In this document: in pieces, positions 45,601 to 55,108 of the stretch
Position numbering within the stretch: the stretch's first letter is position 1
How the letters are laid out: every line of letters starts with the position of its first letter
DNA from: Lineus longissimus
Taxonomy: Eukaryota; Nemertea; Pilidiophora; Heteronemertea; Lineidae
Direction: 5' to 3'
Assembly (NCBI RefSeq): GCF_910592395.1
Contig: NC_088312.1
Location: 10,354,001 to 10,418,000 of the forward strand
Length of the DNA: 64,000 nucleotides
The notes under the pieces: model-generated
What the model saw: the letters and a program-made list of their open reading frames with translations, nothing else
What the model was told of the DNA's origin: nothing
The model's database searches: none
Program-made: the position numbers and the translations under genes

Positions 45601-48600
45601 ATACGAAACCTTAGAAATGACACAGAAATGACAAGGAGTAAGTAATATCTGATCTCTTAGAAAACATTTTAAAGTAACTACTGAACAGTACTGTAATGCT
45701 GTAACACCCCCATCACCTTGCACTACAGAAACCCAAGTCAGCAGATGTCTTTTTTCAAGCTACGAAACCTTAGAAATGACACAGAAATGACAAGGAGTAA
45801 GTAATATCTGATCTCTTAGAAAATATTTTAAAGTAACTACTGAACAGTACTGTAATGCTGTAACACCCCATCACCTTGCACTACAGAAACCCAAGTCAGC
45901 AGATGTTTTTTTCAAGATACAAAACCTTAGAATTGACACAGAAATGACAAGGAGTAAGTAATGTCTGATCTCTTAGAAAACATTTTAAAGTAACTTCTGA
46001 ACAGTACTGTAATGCTGTAAGTTACAGTGTAACACCCCATCACCTTGCACTACAGAAACCCAAGTCAGCAGATGTTTTTTTTCAAGATACGAAACCTTAG
46101 AAATGACACAGAAATGACAAGGAGTAATATAGTATCTATACACCAATATAGATACGGTTACTTCGATTCAGATTTACAAGATAATTGTGTATGTCTCAAT
46201 AGTACCACAGGTTGTGGGTAACGTTTCTCAAAGTCAGAACAAGTCATCCAATGTGATGTCTCAGGTGTGTACTGCCATCCCTCCAATTATCAAGAATTGG
46301 GTCTCCCACCTCCTGACACTGCAGTATGTAGGTGGCTAGTAGATCATTTAGTCACAAAATTAGGGATGCTGTATGTCAATGAGCGGGATTACTCTGGGTA
46401 TGTTCAGAAATCACGCCACAGGAACACGCCAGTCCAAACTTCTCTGAATTACTGTCAAGAATTTACCAGAAGTTTCATCAATGGGAACATCTGGTGAGTG
46501 AGACCCACTCTAATCTATTCATGAAGAGGACATTTTACTGAAATAAAAATTAGAAAACAACCAGAAGGGGGGACCTTCCCACACTGAGGCCAACTAGACA
46601 GCCCCCTCCCCTCAAAAAGGCCATGAATTGGGATACCTCTGTAAAGATCATTACTATATCCCACAAGATAAAGTTCAGCCCCCCAAAAAGTGATTCTTTT
46701 TGTAAATTTCCCCAAACCATGAACAAATCTTACCCAGCACTTCTCCAACAGAATGTGGCACCTGTCTCGCCCAAGACTTGAGACCCGTTATCTCGTGCAT
46801 ATCTCGACACCATCCTTGCCTGAGCTGACACCTCATGAGCTACTTGACATTTAAAACCCAACCCGACACCGACCCTCGCTTTCAGCAATTGTAAGCGCAG
46901 CCGTCTCTCCGTTGACAAGATCAGATAGAGTGTCAGGAATTGGGATTCTCTTGACTATAAAAGCGACTTATCTCTTGCGGTATTGATGGTCTGTTAACTC
47001 ACTGTAAACCACTTTCTAATCAGTAACTTGCTAAAGTCAAGGAAGTTAAACAAGAGCAACGCGAAGCATGGCATATATGTCCCCGACTGAGTGTTACCCC
47101 TTGTCCAAATGAAATGTCTGTTTTTGTCAAAGCAATTACAGAGCAGAGTAAAATCAACAAGAAAAATTGATTCAACGAGATGAAATGTTTCCCCGAAACC
47201 AACGAAATGCAAATTCAAGATGGCTGCCATGGCGGCCATATTGCTTCTGAAGTACTACTTTTGTCTGTTTGCTGATGAATATCAATGGAAGGGAACATCA
47301 ACCGGCCTTCATAAGGATAACCTTATAATTGTTTAAGGAGCCCCTTCTTTTGATTTTTCCTGAAGTGCTCTTCATGTAAGACTTGTTTGGTTTTACATGT
47401 AAGTCCTTGACCGGTCCATTGTGCAGAGCGATGTATTTGAAAGGATTCCAATGTCACACGCTGTGAACTGAGGATATATTTTTCGTAGGAATGTGTCTTT
47501 TCCTTCATTGCTGCCTAAAAAATACTGGTGGCCAACATAATCTTAGTATAACTAAAAAACCTGGGATAGCCATCTCCAGTTTTTACCCATTAGATGGAAT
47601 AAGACTAAACAAAAAGGATAGGGCATATTTTTTACCAACTGCATTTCCAGGGTCTGACCAGTCTATTATTCAATAATATCATGTTCCAGCCCGTGATAAC
47701 AAGCTTGACCCCTTGCCGTATTAGGAACAAGCAGGTTGAGATTGAAGGGTTTCAGTCAGGTCAATCCCCCTGGCCCTGGTCTGGTCCCTTTTTGTCTAGA
47801 CAGATCTGGACACTTATTGAATAACCAGATGTTTGGCTTATTTCCGAGAATATGCCATACATCACAAAGATATTAAAAAATCCTGAGGCTGAAGATCAAA
47901 GTTGGATTTGATCCAGTAACCATGTTGATCCTGTTTGGGCAAAATCTAATTTTCTGATAGTTCATTTTAGCTTACAGGGTCTTGGGTCTGTGAAGCTACA
48001 CTCTGCTACTCTTACGATAAAGTTTGTAAATGCTTATTGACCCCTTAAAATACATACAGACGATAGAGGATTGATAAATGAACATATACAGTAGAACTTC
48101 TCTATTAAGGACACCCTCCGGACTGACAAATGCTGTCATTAATAGAGAGGTGTCCAGATTAGAGGTCTATTGAATGAAAAGTACCAATTTGGGACTAAAA
48201 CTAGTGTCCTTGATAGAGAGGTTGTCCCTAATTGAGAGGTGTCCGCTAAGGGAGGTTCCACTGTATATACAATAACAATGAATGGGTATGGGGCCTCTCT
48301 ACCTAGTGCCATACCCCATCCGTAGAGAAGTTATCATGCTGTATATACATTACAAACCTGTCCTGTTCACTCCAGTGATGATAAGGCAAAGACAAGAACT
48401 TACCGAACTTCACTGCATAATCTGATTGTTCTAACGTGTTGCTCACCGTAGTTTCAGGCTCAAACCAGATGCTGTCGGGTCTCCAAATATGAGCCGGAGT
48501 TACAACCCGAATGAAAACAGGCCTATCAACGAAACAATCCCCAGCCTCCAACATGACAGAAAGTGTTAAGCGTCCTTAGTCACATGCACACATGGTTGGG

Positions 48601-51398
48601 CGGCATGGTCATCACGTGACTGATATTTGCACAGTGCACCTGTTTTTTAACAAGGTTCTAAAAGGCCATTACGGTGGCCCATAGAGGACATGCGTTTATT
48701 TTCAATATAATAGAAAATGTTTCTTTTTACAATGCGTTTTTTTTCTCTCGAATTACAACCGCCGTCTGATTTATTTCTCACCGCCGAAAAAATAATTTCC
48801 ACCGCCGGGTAAAAAATAATAATTCCCACCACCGCGGTGGAAATAATATCCACCGCGGTGGAAATTAATATCGACCGCGGCAATAAACGCATGTCCTCTA
48901 TGGGCCACCGTAGACGGCGGTTGTAATTCGAGAGAAAAAAACGCATTGTAAAAAGAAAAATTTCTATTATATTGAAAATAAACGCATGTCCTCTATGGGC
49001 CACCGTAGGCCTTGGTCAGAGATTACTATTAAATATCAAAGATTGTAATGAGAAATACGTAGTATCCCAGTGGTCCTTGGTGACGCTTTTAGCTATAGCT
49101 TTTGGCCCTTTAGAAAATACAAATTTTTATTTTGAATCCTTACTATGCGTTTGCGTCACCACTATCGAGTTGTGAGTGATTTAGCGATCTCAAAACATTG
49201 TGGGTCAAGATGCGGCTGAGGCGCACAGAGGCCTATTGCCATACTGTCGTCTAAGGAGGCTGCCCTTATACATATATCAGTGTTTTAAACTCGGAACAGG
49301 AGACCAATCATATTGATTTATATAAATATGTCGTTTTCTTTCAAATCATTTCAGAATGTCCAAGAAAAGCCGGCGGTGAAAAATTATTTGCTTGTCCATC
49401 CCCTATATCTGGTACGAATCGTTACGTATGCATTGACGACCACGCTCTGTGCGACAGGCGGTATGACTGTCCCGGGAAGGAGGATGAGGACCCCACGGTC
49501 TGTATGTTCCACAAGATGGTAGGTACGATTACCCTATTAATCCTATATGACGTGTGCCGTGTCCATCCTGACACAACCATAGTTAGCCGATAACGACGGA
49601 AACTCCCAGTTCCATCCTGACGGTCAATATTCACGGCTACATGTAGTTTTTCACAGCTGCAGACCACCAAAAAAGGCATTTTGGATTTCATTTTCCGATA
49701 TTTTAAAACGTTTGATGGTACCCCTTTCCCATGAAAGAAGTTGACTTAGCAATATATATTATGGACAAACCGTCGCTTTGGGAGAGCTTCCGTCATGCAT
49801 ACCTACATCAGATGGGCACGGCACAGACCCTGCTTATCCCGGCAGTGGCGGTTGTTTCCAACAAAATGGAACCGGCGTGTATGGACTTCTGACCATCACC
49901 AGCAATAACGCTAATTCCGCTCTGGGCCGCAAATAAATTTCATAAAACCAATTCTGGTCGGGCACAACATGTCCATTCATTTCACCACGATCAGATTATG
50001 ACGAAAAGATCTTCGGGATCAATTAGTAGCAGGAGTAATTACAAGAAGTATTTGTTAGTGAGCAGACGATATATCACGCGGTCGCCCCCACATCAGACGG
50101 TGAGAAAAATTAGGAAGGATCCGGATGTTGGTTGGTTCTATCCTCGCAAAAAGTGTCATGGAAAATAGCTTTTATATGTTATATCCTGTTTCTCCCTTCC
50201 CACATTTAAAATGTCGCTGATTGTCAATCATTCCTGCTATGCTTTGTAACGTCAACAGATACCGAAGAGTGTTTGTTTGTTTTGCTCCTACCCCTGTTCA
50301 TTTCTTTGATAATGCAAACGTTAGCACTAACGCTGACTAAATAGACTAGTGTCATGTTGTCCCCTGCAACCATCCATGAGCCGATCCAAAAGCCTGTTGT
50401 GAGAGGTGCCCACCCTACCTTCCTTTGCTACCTGTTATCGTTACTAGATGTGTTAATTCCCCTGTTCTTCCCTTCCTATATTTGAAAGCCATTATGTAAA
50501 CATAAAACGCCAGCGTTAGCGCTAACGTTGACGGGACCAAAATCCCGTGCATACAATCAAGAATCAAATAAAGAATTGTCGTTCAGGGCCGTATTTAAGT
50601 TAGCGGGGGTGCAGGGGAGCAACTATCCTTCAGGCGTCTTCAAAAACACGTTTTTTCATGCAGATTTGGCCCCTTCTGGGACAAAAGATGATGTTCTGCC
50701 CCCTCTCGGAACAAAAAGTTAAATACGGCCTTGTCTTTATTAGGTTTTGATACTGTGCATACAATGTACGCCGGATAATTTAGCTTGTAAATATTTCGTC
50801 CATACTACTCTTGACTACTTCAGTACGCTGACTTTTGGGCGGGTTCACGTGGCATTCTTCTGGATGTTCAAAGCCGTTGGATCTTGTCAGATGAGGGAGA
50901 ATTGCACATGCCGGCCGCCCTGATGAAGTCCTTAAAGAGGTCCTTAAAGTATTTGGGCGAAATATATACAAGGTAATTTGGACCAGGTCGAATTGCCGGA
51001 TTCGGCTAATTCAACGGAGCCGATCCAGTTAGACGAAAAATGACACATTTACATGAATGCTATTTGGTTTCACTAAAATATGTTAATACCTGCTTGTGCT
51101 AGATGTTTTTTTATTTATATGATTTTTATTATCGCTTTTTTGCATGTTTTTTGTCGATGATTTTATTTTTCTTTAAACCAAAAAGAATTACTCCATATCT
51201 GCTGTATAATGTCGCCGGGAACATTTAAGAAAAGTTACAAGATACATTGTATTAAATGTTCCACTGGTGAATCCACCGAGCTAACGCGCAATTTTCGATT
51301 AATTTCTTATAGTATTCCTTTGTGTTTCGTTTCAGACACTGAACTTTTTCAAGGCAATCGTATCAGCAGTTTTCGATCTCTCTCGATCCATTCTCTAA
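27413..51398 (+). CDS. Small secreted LDLa-domain protein, putative processed precursor (3 exons)
   Basis: Model: 27413-27695, 49355-49518 and, less certain, 51336-51398. Exon 1 ends one base into a codon and exon 2 supplies the other two (G|AA, Glu), so they join in frame; exon 2 ends in phase 0, which the third candidate accepts. The deduced protein is about 169 residues: signal peptide 1-22 (cleavage after Ala-Val-Ala), a basic region with KR 33-34, KK 60-61 and RR 72-73, then one six-cysteine LDL-receptor class A module (Cys 96, 108, 120, 127, 133, 144) with an acidic calcium-site-like run (CDRRYDCPGKEDED). Secreted proteins with one LDLa module include the arthropod prohormone-4 precursors and the Jeb/HEN-1 ligands; membership of either is inference. 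It would act outside the cell. The 21.7-kb intron is large; extra small exons within it cannot be excluded. Confidence 0.6.
29040..29465. repeat. Decayed ~160-175 bp tandem repeat, 3 copies
   Basis: GGTCCAAGCCT, GGTCCAACCCT and GGTCCAAGTCCT start at about 29062, 29237 and 29393. Each is followed after about 40 bases by TGTGTGCCCTTAAACAATGC-like sequence and an ACTTT box. Identity between units is modest, so the duplication is old. Confidence 0.65.
30861..31145. repeat. 120-bp tandem repeat, about 2.4 copies
   Basis: CACTAGACCACACGGCCTAT recurs at 30861, 30981 and 31101 with few differences. Each complete unit carries an inverted repeat, CCAAGTCACTT and AAGTGACTTGG, about 20 bases apart, able to form an 11-bp stem. 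The last unit breaks off after the first arm. Confidence 0.92.
32358..32422. repeat. 16-bp inverted repeat
   Basis: TGCAAACAAGCAATTT (32358-32373) and its exact reverse complement (32407-32422) are separated by 33 bases. The arms contain TTGTTTGC, resembling a forkhead-type word. It could be a small foldback or a regulatory palindrome. Confidence 0.7.
32603..32912. repeat. Direct repeat of ~80 bp, 226 bp apart
   Basis: Segments at about 32603-32686 and 32829-32912 share CTTAGAAAACCA, AAATTGCC, ACCAGTTTAGTGCTTAT and CACAGATGCCAATG-like words in the same order. They are diverged duplicates; the sequence between them is not shared. Confidence 0.7.
38309..38630. repeat. 29-bp tandem repeat, about 11 copies
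   Basis: The unit AATGCTCTCTTCTATTCTTT plus GTACATCTA has period 29 (for example starts at 38401 and 38430). Variants have AATC for TATTC and small indels. Confidence 0.95.
39698..39905 (+). mobile_element. TTAA-flanked MITE, copy A
   Basis: The element starts TTAAAGGGGGACTACAGGCA and ends CTATTGTCCCTTTAA; the ends are imperfect inverted repeats including TTAA. The interior (GCAGAGGGGCTAATTTGGCC, GAATCATTTCGA, TGTAACTTTATCTTGCC) matches copies at 44186-44407, 55880-56090 (inverted) and a fragment near 19.9 kb. The TTAA ends suggest a piggyBac-type target, but a TA duplication is also possible. Confidence 0.82.
40350..41042. repeat. 37-bp satellite, about 18 units, each with a hairpin
   Basis: The unit is GTGATCCACTCCTATCTTCT plus TTATTAGAAGATACGAC. 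Every unit contains TATCTTCT-TTATT-AGAAGATA, an 8-bp stem with a 5-base loop. A variant block (TATCATC...GAGGATA then TTTGTTAG) occurs twice 222 bp (6 units) apart at about 40570 and 40792, showing block duplication. In variant units both stem arms tend to change together (TATCATC with GAGGATA keeps partial pairing). Confidence 0.96.
41433..41512. mobile_element. Pogo/Tigger-like MITE, copy 2 (truncated)
   Basis: CTCTATTAAGGACACCCTCT through GTGTCCTTAACAGAGAGATT and CTACTG, followed by TA, match the ends of the elements at 12153 and 48089. The outer 5' terminus and much of the interior are missing. Confidence 0.7.
43701..44095. repeat. 55-bp tandem repeat, about 7 copies
   Basis: TTTCAGCCACAGGAGATAAC begins units at 43701, 43756, 43811 and so on. 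The unit ends GATCTTACCGTTAACCC. Divergence is low apart from the last copy, so the array is young. Confidence 0.96.
44186..44407 (+). mobile_element. TTAA-flanked MITE, copy B
   Basis: A 222-bp element, the most complete copy. Start TTAAAGGGGGACTATAGGCA; end CTATATTGTCCCTTTAA. It lies about 90 bp after the 55-bp array. Same orientation and interior as copy A. Confidence 0.85.
45006..46130. repeat. 158-bp satellite, about 7 copies
   Basis: ATATCTGATCTCTTAGAAAA starts units at 45013, 45171, 45329, 45487, 45645 and 45804 (period 158-159); the seventh starts at 45961 after a 157-bp step. Units carry GAACAGTACTGTAATGCTGT, AACACCCCATCACCTTGCAC and a T run followed by CAAG. Near 46020 the last unit has a short GTTACAGTGTAACA insertion. 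Divergence is a few percent by eye. Confidence 0.97.
48089..48263. mobile_element. Pogo/Tigger-like MITE, copy 3
   Basis: A 175-bp element starting CAGTAGAACTTCTCTATTAA and ending GGTTCCACTG, with TA on both sides (48087-48088, 48264-48265). It shares the AGAGAGGTGTCC words with the 12.1-kb copy and is almost the same length. No coding capacity. Confidence 0.82.
48670..49007. mobile_element. Compound foldback element with nested terminal repeats
   Basis: The left arm 48670-48767 and right arm 48913-49007 are ~95-bp reverse complements. The outer end TACGGTGGCCCATAGAGGAC also occurs inverted at 48882-48912, directly before the right arm, so a complete 243-bp element (48670-48912, 31-bp perfect terminal repeats) is extended by an inverted copy of its own left arm. 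All three ends carry TA. The centre has two CCACCGCGGTGG palindromes (48829-48840, 48850-48861) 21 bp apart. Confidence 0.85.
49355..49518 (+). CDS. Exon 2: LDL-receptor class A module
   Basis: Acceptor AAATCATTTCAG, then 164 bp, then GTAGGT. Using the phase left by exon 1, it reads (E)CPRKAGGEKLFACPSP, ISGTNRYVCIDDHALCDRRY and DCPGKEDEDPTVCMFHKM. The spacing of six cysteines, the aromatic before the second Cys, I-D-D after the third and D-C-x-x-x-x-D-x-D before the last match the LDLa fold (three disulfides, calcium cage). The other two frames contain early stops. A short ATG-started ORF overlapping it in another frame is not coding. Confidence 0.75.
49519..51335 (+). other. Putative intron 2 of the LDLa gene
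   Basis: No coding signal is recognised. It contains a hAT-like MITE (50584-50730) and two related palindromes, ACGTTAGCACTAACGCTGA near 50318 and CAGCGTTAGCGCTAACGTT near 50511. If the 51336 exon is wrong, this is simply downstream sequence. Confidence 0.4.
50584..50730. mobile_element. hAT-like MITE with imperfect 8-bp target duplication
   Basis: It starts CAGGGCCGTATTTAA and ends TTAAATACGGCC, inverted repeats of each other. TTGTCGTT (50576-50583) and TTGTCTTT (50731-50738) flank it, an 8-bp duplication with one difference. A CAGGG start and 8-bp duplication are typical of the hAT superfamily; the matching CTG at the far end is missing or eroded. Confidence 0.55.
51336..51398 (+). CDS. 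Candidate terminal exon of the LDLa gene
   Basis: A strong acceptor (CCTTTGTGTTTCGTTTCAG) is followed in phase 0, the phase exon 2 leaves, by 20 codons and TAA at 51396-51398. The peptide TLNFFKAIVSAVFDLSRSIL is an amphipathic-helix-like tail. Small LDLa precursors often carry a short helical tail after the module. No polyadenylation signal is obvious nearby, so this remains a proposal. Confidence 0.35.
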   Translation, partial: TLNFFKAIVSAVFDLSRSIL

Positions 51399-51518
51399 CG
51401 CTAAAGGACCACGTTCTTCCTTGATTAACTTCTTCTACCTCCGGATGACGAGCGGATGTCGAGGCCTTCCGAATGAAGCACGACTTGCTGCGGGACACGC
51501 GGATATTTTCACCTTGGC

Positions 51519-51751
51519 AAGGTCAAAATGGCCGATGTAACCATGACAATGTCAAATATGGCGCTGTCTCCTACTGCCAAGGTCACCAATGGCGCTTCCC
51601 TAAGGTCAAAGTCAAATTCGGTGATGTTGTCACCTTCATGAGGTCAGCTATGGCGACTGCCACTGTGAGGAGGCCGGATTCCGTAAAAGCCACCTGTTGA
51701 TGGTCACATTTGGCGACAGCTATAACGCTGGTCGACACCATGTCAAGGTCA
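51519..51751. repeat. Diverged 60-bp repeat carrying AGGTCA half-sites
   Basis: AAGGTCA or a close variant starts at about 51519, 51579, 51640 and 51700, each followed closely by ATGGCG/TTGGCG. Extra half-sites are at 51602-51614 (AAGGTCAAAGTCA) and 51743-51751 (TCAAGGTCA). AGGTCA is the nuclear-receptor half-site; function is not shown. Confidence 0.55.
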
Positions 51752-54700
51752 CATAAATGTCAAGTTGTAAGACGTGAAGGACATGTGATGGGCATTAGGA
51801 ACATTCCTGTACAGCCATGGTGTCAGGAGAGAGACAGTATCTTGGCCAGTATTCTGATGTGATAATTCGGCCTACTGCATTTCTGGGCACCTGTAGCTTC
51901 GGGTAGTCAACGCCAGGAAAAAAACCGAGAAAGATTCGAGGGCTCCAATCTATATTTGCCAGCCCTCAATTCGAGCTGGCGCCTACAGCACGGCTGGCAG
52001 GTGCTCAAGCAACATTGGTCTCATTATTCTCACGAATTCAACTAATTATTCAACTACAAACACTGAGATTCCATGATGAAATATTACTGCTGGTTGTAGC
52101 TGTTTGTGTAGAAAAACTGAATCCCTAAGTGATAAAAATTCGTATTCGTAATATCTATGTGATACTGTCTCAAATGAGTCCTTGGAACGGAAACGCTTTG
52201 AAGCGGACAGTGGCATCATGCGTAAACATGCTTTTGGACGAAAACTTGAGACAAAAGTTGCAATCTACGGATTGTGGCTATCAGCGTCTTCAGAACTATG
52301 TTCGCTGTAGTGGCATCATGTAAACCACTGCATGTAAAACACTGCGTTCTGATCCGACGAAAGCTGGAAAACGACGAAAAATTACTTTATGACCACTTAT
52401 TTTCAAAGGAAAGTTTGCACCAATTGCGATGTGAATTGCGGTGTCTTGGAGTTGAAGTGCATGTGGTGATGACGACTGGTCGTGTTGAGTAACTCAAGGT
52501 TCTTTGGAGTGTATATAAAAGTCCTTTTCTACTGCGGGCGTGACAGCTGTCGTTGTGCGCGATAGTTGTTTGAAAGATGGTTCCAACGGAGGAGCAGAAT
52601 AGAGTCGTTGAGCAACGTCCCGAGTTTCATCTACGACTACGATTTCAGAAAGATGTTCGTCAAATACCCTTGCGGCATCATTTGGTGATGCTGTCACATT
52701 GTCTTGGTAAACCTAAGCCGACGTCTGACACCTAATGGTGACAAAAGCTGGCGTAAATATATATGTCAGAAGTAACCAAAACATTGTGTAATCCAGCTTT
52801 CTGATTAGAAGTCGGATATGTAAGTCGAACGTTGAAGGAATCTTCTTTTCCCCGAAGTCGTGTCTGTACCCGCGTCCCGTGCCATGTCTTGTAGCTGGAC
52901 GGTGAGGGCAGTTTTTCTAGAACTCGCAAAAAGTGTGTTGTTGGTACTGTAGTCTATTCCGGGTGTGTGTATAATATTGCTACATGAATGCCTTGGAAAA
53001 GGATTGTCAGCGAAATGAATACCTCCGATAGGGTATCCTTAAGGCAGAACATCACAGCCGGACTATTTTGCCTGTACCGAAGATGTCTCTTAAACGGTTG
53101 CCTTAAAACGATTTCCCTATCATTTGGGTTGTCTAGGTAAATCTGTTTGCTGGCTTTCTGTAACTTGGGGACTGAATAAGCTAATTTTCTTTCCATCAAC
53201 AACACCAAGTTAAGAGATATCGTTGTATCTGGCTGTGGTGTCTTGCTCTTTAAGTGGTCGTACGTGGCAGGAGAGGAAGACAGTGAAACACTTCCCTTAG
53301 CAGCTGCAGAAATTTGGGACATCCGCTACCAATTCTTGTTCGACGTAGAAAGCCATTTTCAACCTCCAGATGGATTCCCTCCGTTACCCGCACATACTTG
53401 GCGTACGTTAACATTGAGGGTCTGTGAGGATCAGGATGCAGAAAGCAGGTCCGTGATTGAGTGAAGGGCTCCTCGTTGGCCGCTATACCTGATCGGAAGT
53501 ACCAAATTCCTGCCTGCTTCAGACAACGGAAAGTGGCGGTGAACGGACGACGTCAGTGTTGAATTCGAAGTGTGTTATCGATCGGGTATTTGTAAAAAAA
53601 AGTGTAAAACGAAAGACACATTGTCTTACCAAGGAGCGAGTGGTGAAGTGTTGACGAAGAATGAATCCGGTGTAACGTCTTTGAGCGTTTCCGTTTCGGA
53701 GTGTTCCCCTCAGAGTTTGGGAACGATGAACGATAAATTGACATGTCTTTCTGCGTTTTCCCTTTCTGAAAAGTAATGGTCTCTCTAACTGACTGATGTA
53801 TGGAAATTACTGAAACACGGGGAACAATCCCAGATATTGGCACCGGATCTTTTGTTTGGTTGGCGGCTGGGGTTGGCGGCTTCTCACCACGTGGCATTGT
53901 CACGCGTGACGGTTGATGGTCTCCTTCAAGACTATACGATGTACAATTATCTAAACGAAACCACCACTATGCATGACATGGAAGCCGAATCAGATTCAAT
54001 ATCATACTTAAAACTCAACTGTGCCCTGTCCGTCTTGTAGCTAAGAGGAAAAGATTCCGTTGTCTGGGGTCGAAAAACAGTTCGGGGCAATAAGCCGAGG
54101 TCATGACTCGAATGTGGTTTTGAGTCCCGGTTGAACCACAGGCTTCTCCATGGTATGAATGGGTGACGGGCGGTCGAAATTATCAAGTGAGAGGTGGGGA
54201 TACAGAGCTCCTTTCGGTCCCCTGAAAACTTCTAGGAGAGAATCTAGTCGATGTAAATTCGGCGTATTACGCTAATTGCTATGGATATCAGACTTTCCCA
54301 TTTTTTAATCTCTTACCTTTTATCGTTGCTATGAGTACGTGAGTGATTTCAACGTGGGTCGACTAGTAGGCCTACTCTCGCAACCTGACGGAACCCCCCC
54401 CCCCTCCCCTCCCCGTATTTATTGGCTGAGACCAAAAATCAATGGTTAATTGCTTGGAGAAATGCTGGCTTGTATTAACAAAGAAAGTTGATAAAATCTT
54501 CCGTAATAGTTGGTGGAATACATGTAGATGAATTTCATAAAAGTGTTCTTCATATTCCTCCCTGCATTGTTACATGTACATGTACCTTTAGGCAGTGTAT
54601 TTTGCTAATTGCAAGATATAAATGAAACATGGAAATGTATAGTGGTGGTGACTACGGACTACCATGTTTAATCATGGTTATAAGCTATTTATTGGATCCC

Positions 54701-55108
54701 CGTCAAGGGGAGGAGAAATTATACAGTATATTCAATATTAAAAAATAATCAACCGGTGTGAAAGGGAACTTAGACCCAGTAGGGGAGGAAGTCCGGGTAG
54801 ACTATATTGTGAGATGGCGAGATACGGCAATTGACTTTTTAAGCCATTTACCTAATTATCCATCGACTAAAAGGTATACAGGACTTATTCTCCAATTGAG
54901 GACTAAATTTACTTTCACGCTGGTGAACGACTGCTATATGAGTAATGTTTATTTTCTCTGTTATGGTGATGATGTAAATATATATATAATATATACATAA
55001 TACGTTATGTCAAATAAATGTTTTTTTCCTAATGAAAATACAAAAAAAACGAGTTCTGAACTTCTTTTTGGCCCTCTATAAGAAATTCCAGGGGCCTCAT
55101 CTCTGCTC

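Larger units (their letters stand above)
27696..49354 (+). other. 21.7-kb intron rich in minisatellites and MITEs
   Basis: The intron runs from GTAAGT to CATTTCAG, phase 1. It holds tandem arrays at 29040-29465, 30861-31145, 38309-38630, 40350-41042, 43701-44095 and 45006-46130, and transposon copies at 39698-39905, 41433-41512, 44186-44407, 48089-48263 and 48670-49007. No nested gene is recognised on either strand. Stretches such as 28150-29030, 31150-38300 and 46140-48080 show only short ORFs. Confidence 0.6.

Noticed and set aside
46222..46497. + strand open segment ending at CATCTG|GTGAGT
   Set aside because: It has a good donor and is open for about 90 codons, but the peptide is not recognisable and it starts right after the 158-bp array. 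Considered as an extra exon of the LDLa gene and dropped for lack of a phase-1 fit with clear homology.
47215..47245. AAGATGGCTGCCATGGCGGC word, similar to one near 33878
   Set aside because: The words resemble common YY1-like or coding-start motifs, but flanking sequence is not shared between the two places, so no repeat family is claimed.
52129..54186. Cluster of short ORFs on both strands suggesting a decayed gene
   Set aside because: No frame persists, no motif is recognisable and no splice pattern links them.
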